This document shows positions 35,175 to 43,416 of a stretch of DNA of 64,000 nucleotides, in pieces. Origin of the DNA: Methylorubrum thiocyanatum. Its GTDB lineage: Bacteria > Pseudomonadota > Alphaproteobacteria > Rhizobiales > Beijerinckiaceae. Positions within the stretch are counted from its first letter, which is position 1. Each line of letters opens with the position of its first letter. The position numbers and the translations under genes are program-made. The DNA is taken from contig JACJIB010000009.1 of the NCBI GenBank assembly GCA_014138645.1, forward strand, positions 1 through 64,000, given 5' to 3'. The notes below the pieces were generated by a model that saw only the letters and a list, made by a program, of their open reading frames with translations, ran no database searches and had not been told where the DNA came from.

Positions 35175-35987
35175 GTGGCGACCCCGATCTGCGTCACTTG
35201 CGGAACCAGCTTTCCCGACAGGCCGGCCCCGCCGCCGCGCTGCCCGATCTGCGACGAGGAGCGGCAATACGTGCCGGCCTCGGGCCAGAGTTGGACCACG
35301 CCGGATGCGCTCGCGGCGAGCCATGCCAATGCGTGGCGGCAGGTCGAGCCGGGGCTGTTCGAGATCGAGACCCATCCCCGCTTCGGCATCGGCCAGCGCG
35401 CCTTCCTGCTGCGCACGCCGCATGGAAACGTGCTGTGGGACTGCGTCGCACTGCTTGATCCGGCGACGGTGGAACTGGTGCGGGCGCTGGGCGGCCTTGC
35501 CGGCATCGCCATCTCGCATCCCCACTACTATACGACCATGCCCGATTGGGCGGCGGCGTTCGACGCGCCGGTCTACCTTCACGCCCGCGACCGCGACTGG
35601 GTGATGCGCCCCGACGACCGCGTGGTGTTCTGGGAGGAGGACGAGCGGACGATCCTCCCTGGCCTCGACCTCCTGCGGCTCGGCGGCCATTTTCCCGGGG
35701 GAACCGTCCTGCATTGGCGGGACGCGGCGGAGGGGCGCGGCGCGCTGCTCGCGGGCGACATCGTGCAGCCCGGCGCGGATCGGAAGAGCGTTTCCTTCCT
35801 GTGGAGCTATCCGAACTGGCTGCCGCTCTCGGGAGCCACCGTGGCGCGGATCGCGGCGCGTCTGGAGGGACGGGCCTTCGCACGCCTCTACGGTGCCTTC
35901 GGCCTGCACATCGCGGAGGATGCGAGCGCCGTCGTCAGCCGCTCGGCGGCGCGCTACCGGGCGCTCTTGGAGCAGGATCAGCCCTGA
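35175..35987 (+). CDS. MBL-fold hydrolase-like protein with N-terminal zinc ribbon
   Basis: A 270-residue protein. A zinc-ribbon-like segment opens it (CVTCGTSF, then CPIC, Cys at about 6, 9, 23 and 26). The rest has the metallo-beta-lactamase fold: NVLWDCVALLD, AISHPHYYTTMPDW, LRLGGHFPGGTVLHW and LLAGDIVQPG. The canonical HxHxDH motif is reduced to HPHYY, so metal binding or catalysis may be altered. The start is GTG at 35175 with GAGCGGGAGG upstream. No substrate can be proposed. Confidence 0.8.
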   Translation: MATPICVTCGTSFPDRPAPPPRCPICDEERQYVPASGQSWTTPDALAASHANAWRQVEPGLFEIETHPRFGIGQRAFLLRTPHGNVLWDCVALLDPATVELVRALGGLAGIAISHPHYYTTMPDWAAAFDAPVYLHARDRDWVMRPDDRVVFWEEDERTILPGLDLLRLGGHFPGGTVLHWRDAAEGRGALLAGDIVQPGADRKSVSFLWSYPNWLPLSGATVARIAARLEGRAFARLYGAFGLHIAEDASAVVSRSAARYRALLEQDQP

Positions 35988-36129
35988 GATCGTCTCGGTC
36001 GCGGCCCTTGGCGGGGCGCGGGAACAGCGTCGCCCCGGCGAGCGCGCCCAGCAGCGCGGCGAGGCCGAACCGCCAGCCGCCCCCGCTCCGGCGCCCGGCC
36101 GCCCTGTCGTCGTGCCTGCGCGGCTCCAT
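35935..36129 (-). CDS. Possible small membrane protein (64 aa)
   Basis: A short minus-strand frame starting MEPRRHDDRAAG with one hydrophobic stretch (FGLAALLGALAGATLF) and a charged tail. The ATG at 36129 has GGTGAGGATGAGG directly upstream, a plausible ribosome binding site. It overlaps the end of the convergent MBL gene by 53 bases. Without family support it could be a chance frame. Confidence 0.35.
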   Translation of the reverse strand: MEPRRHDDRAAGRRSGGGWRFGLAALLGALAGATLFPRPAKGRDRDDLRADPAPRAPGSAPPSG

Positions 36130-36304
36130 CCTCATCCTCACCGAACGCCGGCGGGCCGGTCCGGTTCGCCGAGACATGCCCCGCGTTGCCTCGGGGGGCG
36201 GCGGCGGCCTATAAGCGGAGCCCCCGACACATCCCGCGCGACGTCGAGGATCCTTCAGCCGTGAAGGAGCCCTCCGCCCGCACGAACGAGAAGACCATCC
36301 CGCC

Positions 36305-37051
36305 ATGGCCGGGCATTCCCAGTTCAAGAACATCATGCACCGCAAGGGCCGCGTCGATGCGGTCCGCTCGAAGGTGTTCAGCAAGCTCGCCCGCGAAATC
36401 ACGGTGGCGGCCAAGCTCGGCACGCCCGACCCCTCGATGAATCCGCGCCTGCGCGCCGCCATCCTCGCGGCCCGCGCCGAGAACATGCCCAAGGACAACA
36501 TCGAGCGCGCCATCAAGAAGGCGGTGGGCAACGACGGCGAGAACTACGAGGAGATCCGCTACGAGGGCTACGGCCCCGGCGGCGCCGCGCTCATCGTCGA
36601 GGCGCAGACCGACAACCGCAACCGCACCGCCTCCGACGTGCGCTCGGCCTTCACCAAGTCCGGCGGCAGCCTCGCCGAGACCGGCGCCGTCGCCTTCCTA
36701 TTCGACCGCGTCGGCGTGATCGCCTTCGCGGCCGACGTCGCCGATGCCGATACGATGCTGGAGGCCGCCATCGAGGCCGGCGCCGACGACGTGCGCTCGG
36801 ATGCCGACGGCCACGAGATCACCTGCGCCCAGGATGCCTACGGCGAGGTCTCGAAGGCGCTGGAGGCCCGCTTCGGCGAGCCGCGCCGCACCGGCCTGAT
36901 CTGGAAGGCGCAGAACACCATCGACGTCGACGACGAGACCGGCGAGAAGCTGATCCGCCTCGTCGAGGTGATCGAGGACCAGGACGACGTCCAGAACGTC
37001 TACGTCAACTTCGCCCTGTCCGACGCGCTGGTGGAGAAGATGGGCGCCTGA
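36305..37051 (+). CDS. YebC/PmpR-family protein
   Basis: A 248-residue YebC-family protein, full length. The family start MAGHSQFKNIMHRKGRVDA is exact in form; NMPKDNIERAIKKA and YEGYGPGGAALIVEA follow. Members are described as transcription regulators and, more recently, as factors helping ribosomes at difficult sequences. In many bacteria yebC precedes ruvC; here ruvC lies 15 kb away. Confidence 0.95.
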   Translation: MAGHSQFKNIMHRKGRVDAVRSKVFSKLAREITVAAKLGTPDPSMNPRLRAAILAARAENMPKDNIERAIKKAVGNDGENYEEIRYEGYGPGGAALIVEAQTDNRNRTASDVRSAFTKSGGSLAETGAVAFLFDRVGVIAFAADVADADTMLEAAIEAGADDVRSDADGHEITCAQDAYGEVSKALEARFGEPRRTGLIWKAQNTIDVDDETGEKLIRLVEVIEDQDDVQNVYVNFALSDALVEKMGA

Positions 37052-37251
37052 GAGCGCCACGCAATACGCCCGGACACCGACCGTTTGCCTTCCGGGCGCG
37101 ACGGCGCGGCGGGCGTCTCGTGAGAGACACCAAGGCGGCGCCCCGCCTCGTCCCCCGGCCCTCTCCGCTTCCGAGAAGCGGGGAGGAGATTTCCGGCTCT
37201 GAGAACCCGGCTGCCGATTTGTCGCGCGGGCCGAATAGGCGCGCGCACTAT

Positions 37252-38211
37252 ATGACCGATGATGCCGGTCCCGAGCCGGCGAACGACGAACCGCTAGGCT
37301 CCCCTCCGCGACCGATGCAGGCCCGCCCGCTCATCCTCGGCATCCACGGCCTCGCCAACAAGCCGCCGAAGGAGGAGAAGCAGGCATGGTGGGCCGCGGC
37401 GATCCGCGAGGGTCTGCGGCGCAACCTCGGCGAAGACCCTCGGGATCTCTCCTTCGAGTTCGTGTACTGGGCCGACCTGCGCTACGACACGCCGCTCTCC
37501 GAGGACCATAACCGGGAGCCGTATTATCCGGCACGGGGGCGAGGGCCGTTCCCGACCGCCGACGGCATCTGCGCCCCGACCCTGACCGACCGGCTCTACC
37601 GCATCGTCGAGTGGGCGCAGGAGAAGACGGGACACCTCGTCCTCGACGACCTCATCATCGAACACCGGCTCGACGACCTGTGGGGCTATTATGAGGACAG
37701 CACGTTCCGCGAGGCCGCCCGCGGCCGGCTGCGGGACGCGCTGATGCAGCATGCCGGCCGGCCGCTGCTGATCGCCGCCCATTCCATGGGCTCGCTGATC
37801 GCCTACGACGTGCTGCGGCAGTTGGAGCGCGACGGTCGATGCCCGCCGATCGACCATCTCGTCACCATGGGCGCCCCCCTGGGGCTCGCCGAGATCAAGC
37901 ATCGGCTCGCCGAGGAGCATGGCTCTCTGCGCGTGCCCTACGCCGTGGCCCGCTGGAGCAATCTCGGCGACCGCGAGGATGTGGCGACCGTCGGCACCAC
38001 CCTCGCCGAGGCCTACGCCCCGAACGCGGCCGGCGTCGCCGTGACCGACCGCCCGGTGATCAACGCCTACCGGCGCCCGCGCGGCGGCGTGAACCACCAC
38101 AAGTCCTACGGCTACCTGCGCACGCCGGAATTCTCGGAAGCCGTGGCCGCGTTTCTCGACGGCGACGGGGCGGTCGCATCGGTCGAGATGTCGGACGCCG
38201 AGGGCGCTTGA
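37252..38211 (+). CDS. Alpha/beta hydrolase-like protein (lipase motif)
   Basis: A 319-residue protein with an alpha/beta-hydrolase pattern: the first strand LILGIHGLANKP, the nucleophile elbow LLIAAHSMGSLIAYDVL (Ser in AHSMG) and a late HHKSYGYL segment that may hold the catalytic His. An unusual middle part (YWADLRYDTPL) precedes the elbow. The substrate is unknown; similar proteins are annotated as uncharacterised esterases. ATG 37252 is taken as the start, but ATG 37315 just before the first strand is possible. It is convergent with prk. Confidence 0.75.
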   Translation: MTDDAGPEPANDEPLGSPPRPMQARPLILGIHGLANKPPKEEKQAWWAAAIREGLRRNLGEDPRDLSFEFVYWADLRYDTPLSEDHNREPYYPARGRGPFPTADGICAPTLTDRLYRIVEWAQEKTGHLVLDDLIIEHRLDDLWGYYEDSTFREAARGRLRDALMQHAGRPLLIAAHSMGSLIAYDVLRQLERDGRCPPIDHLVTMGAPLGLAEIKHRLAEEHGSLRVPYAVARWSNLGDREDVATVGTTLAEAYAPNAAGVAVTDRPVINAYRRPRGGVNHHKSYGYLRTPEFSEAVAAFLDGDGAVASVEMSDAEGA

Positions 38212-38226
38212 ATGTCGTGCTTGTTC

Positions 38227-38259
38227 CCGTCGTCGCTTCGCTGATGCCTGCGATGACGG
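38227..38259. terminator. Hairpin between the convergent hydrolase and prk genes
   Basis: Arms CCGTCGTCGC and GCGATGACGG pair over 10 bases with one G-T mismatch and a 13-base loop. No T-run follows on either side, so function as a terminator is inferred from position. Confidence 0.35.
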
Positions 38260-38265
38260 AAAGGC

Positions 38266-39126
38266 TCACGCCAGCCGCCGCCGCCGCTCCACCAGCTGCA
38301 TGATGATCGGCGTCAGGATGAGCTGCATCGCCAGATCGAGCTTGCCGCCGGGGATCACGATGGAATTGGCCCGGCTCATGAAGCTGTCGTGGATCATCGA
38401 CACCAGATAGGAAAAGTCGATCCCCTTCGGATCCTTGAAGCGGATCACCACCATCGACTCGTCGGCGGTCGGGATCCAGCGGGCGATGAACGGGTTCGAG
38501 GTGTCGACCGTCGGCACCCGCTGGAAGTTGATGTCCGTCCACGAGAATTGCGGGCAGATCGTCTGCACGTAGTCCGGCATCCGGCGCAGGATCACGTCGG
38601 TGACGGCTTCCGTCGAGTAGCCGCGGGTCGAGCGGTCCCGGTGCAGCTTCTGGATCCATTCGAGGTTGATCACCGGCACCACCCCGATCTTGAGATCGGG
38701 ATAGCGGGCGAGATCGACGTTGTTGTCGACGACGCAGCCGTGCAGCCCTTCGTAGAACAGCAGGTCCGAGCCCGGCTGGAACGGCTCCCACGGCGTGAAG
38801 GCGCCCACCGGCACGCCGTAGCGGGCGGCGTCCGCGTCGTCGTGGGCGTAGTGCCGGGTGCGGCCGGTGCCGGATTCGCTGTAGCTGCGGAACACCTCCT
38901 CCAGCTCCGGCAGGAGGTTGGCCCGCGGCGCGAAGTGGCTCAGCGTCGGCTCGCGCGCCATCATCGACCGCATGGTGTCGCGGTCGTAGGCGTGGAAGCC
39001 GTCGCCCTCGATATAGACGGCGCTCACGTCCTCCCGGCGAAAGATCTGCTCGAAGGTGTTGCGGACAGAGGTGGTCCCGGCCCCCGAGGAGCCGGTGACC
39101 GAGATGATGGGATGACGCGCCGACAT
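38266..39126 (-). CDS. prk: Phosphoribulokinase
   Basis: A 286-residue proteobacterial-type phosphoribulokinase, which makes ribulose 1,5-bisphosphate from ribulose 5-phosphate and ATP. The P-loop ISVTGSSGAGTTS (residues 8-20) has the family's Thr in place of the usual Lys. YIEGDGFHAYDRD and LFYEGLHGCVV are further family blocks. It lies 29 bases downstream of fbp on the same strand. No RuBisCO gene is in the window. In Methylorubrum extorquens, published work indicates the product acts as a signal for the CbbR-like regulator QscR, which fits the adjacent LysR gene. Confidence 0.95.
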   Translation of the reverse strand: MSARHPIISVTGSSGAGTTSVRNTFEQIFRREDVSAVYIEGDGFHAYDRDTMRSMMAREPTLSHFAPRANLLPELEEVFRSYSESGTGRTRHYAHDDADAARYGVPVGAFTPWEPFQPGSDLLFYEGLHGCVVDNNVDLARYPDLKIGVVPVINLEWIQKLHRDRSTRGYSTEAVTDVILRRMPDYVQTICPQFSWTDINFQRVPTVDTSNPFIARWIPTADESMVVIRFKDPKGIDFSYLVSMIHDSFMSRANSIVIPGGKLDLAMQLILTPIIMQLVERRRRLA

Positions 39127-39155
39127 GGATGGGATGATGTCGAGGGGCTGAGGCT

Positions 39156-40202
39156 CTAGCTGCGCATCAGGCCGCGCTGGCCGAACAGGGGCGAGCGGCC
39201 GGCGCTGGGCTGGCGCCCGTCATAGTACTTGGCCACGCACTCGACCTCCTCGGTGGAGCCGAACACCAGCGGCGAGCGCTCGTGGATCTTGGTGGCGACC
39301 CGCTCCATGATACGGGCCTGCCCGTCGGTCGCGGCGCCGCCCGCCTGCTCGATCAGGAAGGCGATGGGAGCGGTCTCGTAGAGGAGGCGCAGGCGCCCCT
39401 GCGCGTAGCCCTTCCGGTTGTCGCCCGGATACAGGAACACGCCGCCGCGGATCAGGACGCGCTGCGCATCCGCCACCAGGGCCGCGGTCCAGCGCATGTT
39501 GAAGTCGCGGTCGCGCGGGCCTTCGGTGCCGCGCAGGCAATCCTCGATGAAGGATTTTACCGGCCCGTCCCAGTGCCGGACGTTCGAGGCGTTGATCGCA
39601 TACTCGTTGGCGGAGGGCACGATCTGCAGCGCGTCGTGGGTCAGGCGGAAGACCTTTTCCGCGCGATCGAGGGTGAAGATGCGGGTGCCGTTGCCCAGCG
39701 TGACGACGAAGGTCGTGGCCGGACCGTAGACGACGAAGCCGGCGGCGGTCTGCGTGGTGCCGGGCGTCAGGAACGAGGCGTTCACATCCGTGCCCGGCGT
39801 CACCGGACGGATGCCGAAGATGGTGCCGACCACCATGCCGACGCCGATGTTGGAGGAGCCGTCGAGCGGGTCGATCGCCACGGCGAGCGGCGCGCCGGGC
39901 TTGAGCGAGACCACGTCCTCCGCCTCCTCCGAGGCGACCTGCGCCACGGGAGCCTCTTCCAGCGCCTGCATGAAGCGCTTGTGGGCGATCACGTCGAGCG
40001 CCTTCTGCACGTCGCCGTCGCTGTTATGCTCGCCCTGGGCGGCGAGGTCGCCGGCCAGCGCCCCGCGGCCCACGGTCTCGCTCACGTCGATCGCGGCGGC
40101 GGCCAGCGCCCGGATCGTGGCGGCGGTGTCGGCGAGCGAGGCGTCCCGCGCAACCTCGGCGTCGAGATGATCGTCGAGGGATGACCCGTTGGGCTTCGTC
40201 AT
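39156..40202 (-). CDS. fbp: Fructose-1,6-bisphosphatase class I
   Basis: A 348-residue class I enzyme that hydrolyses fructose 1,6-bisphosphate. The metal-binding motif DPLDGSSN lies at residues 111-118, with QGEHNSDGD upstream and GVFLYPGDNRKGYAQG and KIHERSPLVFG in the C-terminal half. It belongs to gluconeogenesis and, with prk, to Calvin-type sugar interconversion. It is the first gene of the minus-strand pair fbp-prk and is divergent from the cbbR-like gene, whose product probably binds the shared 207-base region. Confidence 0.95.
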   Translation of the reverse strand: MTKPNGSSLDDHLDAEVARDASLADTAATIRALAAAAIDVSETVGRGALAGDLAAQGEHNSDGDVQKALDVIAHKRFMQALEEAPVAQVASEEAEDVVSLKPGAPLAVAIDPLDGSSNIGVGMVVGTIFGIRPVTPGTDVNASFLTPGTTQTAAGFVVYGPATTFVVTLGNGTRIFTLDRAEKVFRLTHDALQIVPSANEYAINASNVRHWDGPVKSFIEDCLRGTEGPRDRDFNMRWTAALVADAQRVLIRGGVFLYPGDNRKGYAQGRLRLLYETAPIAFLIEQAGGAATDGQARIMERVATKIHERSPLVFGSTEEVECVAKYYDGRQPSAGRSPLFGQRGLMRS

Positions 40203-40367
40203 CGGTCTAAGGCTCGCTCCCGTCGAGGCCGCGGGACATCCTGAGGTCCTGCGCAGCGTTCTTGCCGGCCATGCGTGCCCGGAGGCGTGCAGGCCTGTTC
40301 CGAGCTATGATACGCTGTGGCGAGGCGGCAGCGCCAGACGGCAGGGGAGTGCTGTCGAAGGTTTTCT

Positions 40368-40398
40368 AAAAAAACTTGTGGTGCCCCGCAAAAAAACT
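40368..40398. promoter_or_regulatory. A-tract repeats and candidate LysR-type site upstream of the CbbR/QscR-like gene
   Basis: Two perfect copies of AAAAAAACT (40368-40376 and 40390-40398) are spaced 22 bases, about two helical turns. Between them TTGTGG and CCGCAA (40376-40391) form a near-perfect inverted repeat containing a T-N11-A pattern typical of LysR-type sites. The region lies just before the regulator's start at 40410 and can serve the divergent fbp promoter too. Confidence 0.6.
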
Positions 40399-40409
40399 AA
40401 AACCGAGGC

Positions 40410-41399
40410 ATGCGCAATCTCTCGCTCAAGCAGCTTCAGGCGGTGGCCGCGGTGGCGCGGCTCGGCACCATGACGCGGGCCGCGCAGGAGCTGAACGTCA
40501 CCTCCGCCGCGCTCTACGCCCGCATCCGCCAGCTCGAGGAGGAGGCCGGCCTCCTCCTGTTCGACCGCACGCCGACCGGCCTCAAGCCGACCGATGCCGG
40601 CCGCGAGATGCTGTGGGCGATCAACAGCATCAACACCGTGCTGGAAACCTGCACCGACCGGCTGCGGACGCTCAAGGGCGGCGGCGGCGGGCGGGTCGGC
40701 CTCGGCGTGGTCTCGACGGCCAAGTACTTCGCGCCGCAGGTGATCGCCGGGTTCATGGAGAGCCACCCGAAGGTCGAGATCTCGCTCACCGTCGGCAACC
40801 GCCAGGACACGATCGAGGCGCTGCGCAACTACGACATCGATTTCGCGATCATGGGCCGCCCGCCGCGGGACTTCGCCATCGAGGCGGAGACGTTCGGGCC
40901 CCATCCCCTGGTTCTGATCGCCGCGCCCGACCACCCGATGGCCGGACGGCGCGGCCTGACGCGCGCGGATCTGGCGGAGGAGTCCTTCCTCGTGCGCGAG
41001 GAGGGCTCGGGTACCCGCTCGGTGTTCGAGGAATTCATGAGCGGCGTGATGATCCGCCGGGCCAAGCTCGGGATCGATTCGGGCTCGAACGAGACGCTGA
41101 AACAGGCGGTGATGGCGGGCCTCGGCATCGCGCTCCTGTCCGGACACTCGGTGGCGGCGGAGGTGGCGAGCGGGCGCCTCGTCCTTCTCGACGTCGAGGG
41201 GCTGCCGATCCGGCGCGACTGGTACGTGGTGCGCCGCGCCGACAAGGTGCTCGGGCCCGCCTCCGACGCGTTCTGGGACTACCTCGCGCAGGAGGGGCGC
41301 CGCTTCCTGCCGAGCATTCCCGGCGGCTTCTTCGCCGACGAGCCGGCGGCGGGTCGGTCGCTCAAGGCCATCCGCAGCCCGGCCGAGGCGGGCGAATGA
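40410..41399 (+). CDS. cbbR: LysR-family regulator, CbbR/QscR type
   Basis: A 329-residue LysR regulator. The N-terminal helix-turn-helix covers about residues 3-62 (LKQLQAVAAVARLGTMTRAAQELNVT, shown in part, then ALYARIRQLEEE). An effector-binding domain follows. Position divergent from fbp-prk and sequence flavour fit CbbR; in Methylorubrum the homologue QscR controls serine-cycle genes and responds to ribulose bisphosphate. The two names cannot be separated by sequence reading alone. Its stop overlaps the next gene's ATG (ATGA). Confidence 0.85.
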   Translation: MRNLSLKQLQAVAAVARLGTMTRAAQELNVTSAALYARIRQLEEEAGLLLFDRTPTGLKPTDAGREMLWAINSINTVLETCTDRLRTLKGGGGGRVGLGVVSTAKYFAPQVIAGFMESHPKVEISLTVGNRQDTIEALRNYDIDFAIMGRPPRDFAIEAETFGPHPLVLIAAPDHPMAGRRGLTRADLAEESFLVREEGSGTRSVFEEFMSGVMIRRAKLGIDSGSNETLKQAVMAGLGIALLSGHSVAAEVASGRLVLLDVEGLPIRRDWYVVRRADKVLGPASDAFWDYLAQEGRRFLPSIPGGFFADEPAAGRSLKAIRSPAEAGE

Positions 41400-42637
41400 G
41401 CGAGGCGATGGACCGCATCGTCATCGTCGGAGCGGGGCAGGCGGGATTTCAAGCCGCCGCCTCGCTGCGGGAAGCGGGTTTTTCCGGGAGCCTGATCCTG
41501 GTCGGTGACGAGGCGGCGCTGCCCTATCAGCGCCCGCCGCTGTCGAAGGCCTATCTCGCCGGCAAGACCGACGCCCGCGGCTTGCTGCTGCGGCAGGAGA
41601 GTTTCTTCGCCGAGCACCGCATCGATCACCGGGCCGGAACGCGGGTGACGGCTCTCGACCGCGGCGCGCGCCAGGTGCGGCTCTCGGACGGTGGGTCGCT
41701 CGGCTACGACCACCTCATCCTCGCCACCGGCACCCGCAACCGGACGCTGCCGGTGCCGGGAGCCGATCTCGCGGGCGTTCGCCAGCTGCGCTCCCTCGAC
41801 GACGCCGACGCCCTGCGCGCGGCGATCGAGGGCATCCGCCGGATCGTCGTAGTGGGGGCGGGCTTCATCGGGCTCGAATTCGCGGCGGTCTGCGCCGCTC
41901 GCGGCCTCTCCGTCACCGTGATCGAGGCGGCCGAGCGGGTCATGGCGCGGGCGGTTTCGCCCGAGACCTCGCAGGCGTTCCGCGCCTTCCACGAGGAGGC
42001 CGGCGTCGCCTTCCTGTTCGGGGCGGGTGTCACCGCCATCGAAGGCGAGGGGGGGCGGGTCGCTGCCGTGCGTACCGCCGATGGCCAGAGCCTGCCCGCC
42101 GACCTCGTCGTCGTCGGCATCGGCGTGGTGCCGAACCAGGAACTCGCGGAGGACGCAGGGCTCGCGGTGCGCGACGGCATCGAGGTCGATGCCTTCCTCG
42201 CGACGAGCGATCCGGCGATCTCGGCCATCGGCGACTGCGTACGCTTCCCGACCCGCTTCGCGGCCGGCCTGCCCGGCGGCGACCGGGTGCGGATCGAATC
42301 GGTGCAGAACGCGGTCGATCAGGGCCGCTGCCTCGCCGCGCGACTCATCGGGCGGCCCGCCGCCTACGACGCGGTGCCGTGGTTCTGGAGCGACCAGGGC
42401 CCGCGCAAGCTTCAGATCGCCGGGCTCGCCGCGCCGGACGACGCCAGCGTCCTGCGGCGCGCCAGCGCCGGCTTCTCGGTGTTCCGCTTCCGCGACGGTA
42501 GGCTCAGCGCCGTCGAGTCGGTGGACCGCGCCGCCGACCACATGGCTGCCCGGCGCCTGTTGGCCGCCGGCAGGACCCTGACGCCCGAACAGGCCTCCGA
42601 TCCCGGCTTCGACCTCAAGGCCCTGGCGACGGCGTGA
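41396..42637 (+). CDS. FAD-dependent ferredoxin/rubredoxin-type reductase
   Basis: A 413-residue NAD(P)/FAD oxidoreductase of the ferredoxin-reductase (rhodocoxin/putidaredoxin reductase) type. FAD-binding GAGQAGFQAAASLRE is at residues 12-26, ALPYQRPPLSKAYL at about 42, the NAD-binding VVGAGFIGLEFAAV at about 153, and AIGDCVRFP near 280. It passes electrons from NAD(P)H to a ferredoxin partner that is not visible nearby. It is translationally coupled to the LysR gene, an uncommon pairing that suggests joint expression. Confidence 0.88.
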   Translation: MSEAMDRIVIVGAGQAGFQAAASLREAGFSGSLILVGDEAALPYQRPPLSKAYLAGKTDARGLLLRQESFFAEHRIDHRAGTRVTALDRGARQVRLSDGGSLGYDHLILATGTRNRTLPVPGADLAGVRQLRSLDDADALRAAIEGIRRIVVVGAGFIGLEFAAVCAARGLSVTVIEAAERVMARAVSPETSQAFRAFHEEAGVAFLFGAGVTAIEGEGGRVAAVRTADGQSLPADLVVVGIGVVPNQELAEDAGLAVRDGIEVDAFLATSDPAISAIGDCVRFPTRFAAGLPGGDRVRIESVQNAVDQGRCLAARLIGRPAAYDAVPWFWSDQGPRKLQIAGLAAPDDASVLRRASAGFSVFRFRDGRLSAVESVDRAADHMAARRLLAAGRTLTPEQASDPGFDLKALATA

Positions 42638-42646
42638 CGGCGGGCG

Positions 42647-42973
42647 TCAGCGATCGTTCTCGGTGGTGAGCTGATCGACCCGCGTGCCCTCGTTGCCGCC
42701 GCGCTGCTCCTCCGAGAGCCTGACGCCCGGCGTGGCGCCGTTGGTGAGGACGACGCCGCCCTGCATCAGGGCGCTGCGCAGGGCCTCGACCTGGCCGGAG
42801 GCGGGATCGCCCGTGCCGGCCTCGAAACCCTTGATGAAGCCCTCGTCCAGCCCTGAGCGGCGGGCGAGCTCCGCCTCCGACCAGCCGAGCAGGCCGCGGG
42901 CGCCCCGGCACTGGGCGGCCGTCATCGTGTTGGGCGAGGCGCCGCTCGACGCTCCTTCGTCCGATCCCGTCAA
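42647..42973 (-). CDS. XRE-type helix-turn-helix protein (108 aa)
   Basis: A 108-residue small regulator. The helix-turn-helix is CRGARGLLGWSEAELARRSG followed by LDEGFIKGFEAG (about residues 22-53), typical of short XRE proteins of Methylobacterium and Bradyrhizobium. The C-terminal tail is hydrophilic. TTG at 42973 is chosen because GAGGAG lies 5 bases upstream; an ATG 16 codons later is the alternative. Target genes are unknown. It is convergent with the ferredoxin reductase gene. Confidence 0.75.
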   Translation of the reverse strand: MTGSDEGASSGASPNTMTAAQCRGARGLLGWSEAELARRSGLDEGFIKGFEAGTGDPASGQVEALRSALMQGGVVLTNGATPGVRLSEEQRGGNEGTRVDQLTTENDR

Positions 42974-43416
42974 ACTGCTCTCCTCGATCCTTGTGACGGC
43001 ACCCCCATGCCGCGCAGCACAGGGCAGCGCAGGGCAGCAAGGGGGCGTTCGACCCCGATCGTTCATTCAACGACGATCTTTCAACCGCGCGAGGGGCCGG
43101 ATCGTTTCGGCAAAGCTTGTGCGAAACGGCGTTTTGCCCGCCGCGCGCGGTTCCCCCGCGGGAGAGTCCTGACGCACAAGGTTGACGAAGCGTGGAAACC
43201 GACAGGATCGCAGCCGAACCGGGCCTCGATCCGGTCTCGACCATAATTGTGCTTGAATCTGTGCCGATTCCCCCTAGCGCCCAGGATTCGGATGCGTGGC
43301 CCGCTCAGACCGGCGCCCGTGTCGTCCCGGGCGAAGAGTCGAGAGCCGTGTCCGCGCGCATGCGGCCTAAGGACGGCTCCGGGGTGAAGCAGCCGAGCAG
43401 GAAAGGGGGCTGAACG
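42974..43416. other. Intergenic region upstream of the META-domain gene
   Basis: A 443-base stretch without a convincing gene. A GTG-started open frame (43192-43413) exists but includes an AT-rich segment around 43241-43275 that looks more like a promoter than coding DNA. A purine-rich site (GGAAAGGGGG) precedes the next gene. Confidence 0.4.

Noticed and set aside
38266..42637. RuBisCO or carboxysome genes near prk and fbp
   Set aside because: No frame in the region resembles RuBisCO large or small subunits or shell proteins.
43192..43413. GTG-started frame before the META-domain gene
   Set aside because: It crosses an AT-rich, promoter-like patch and has no recognisable family.
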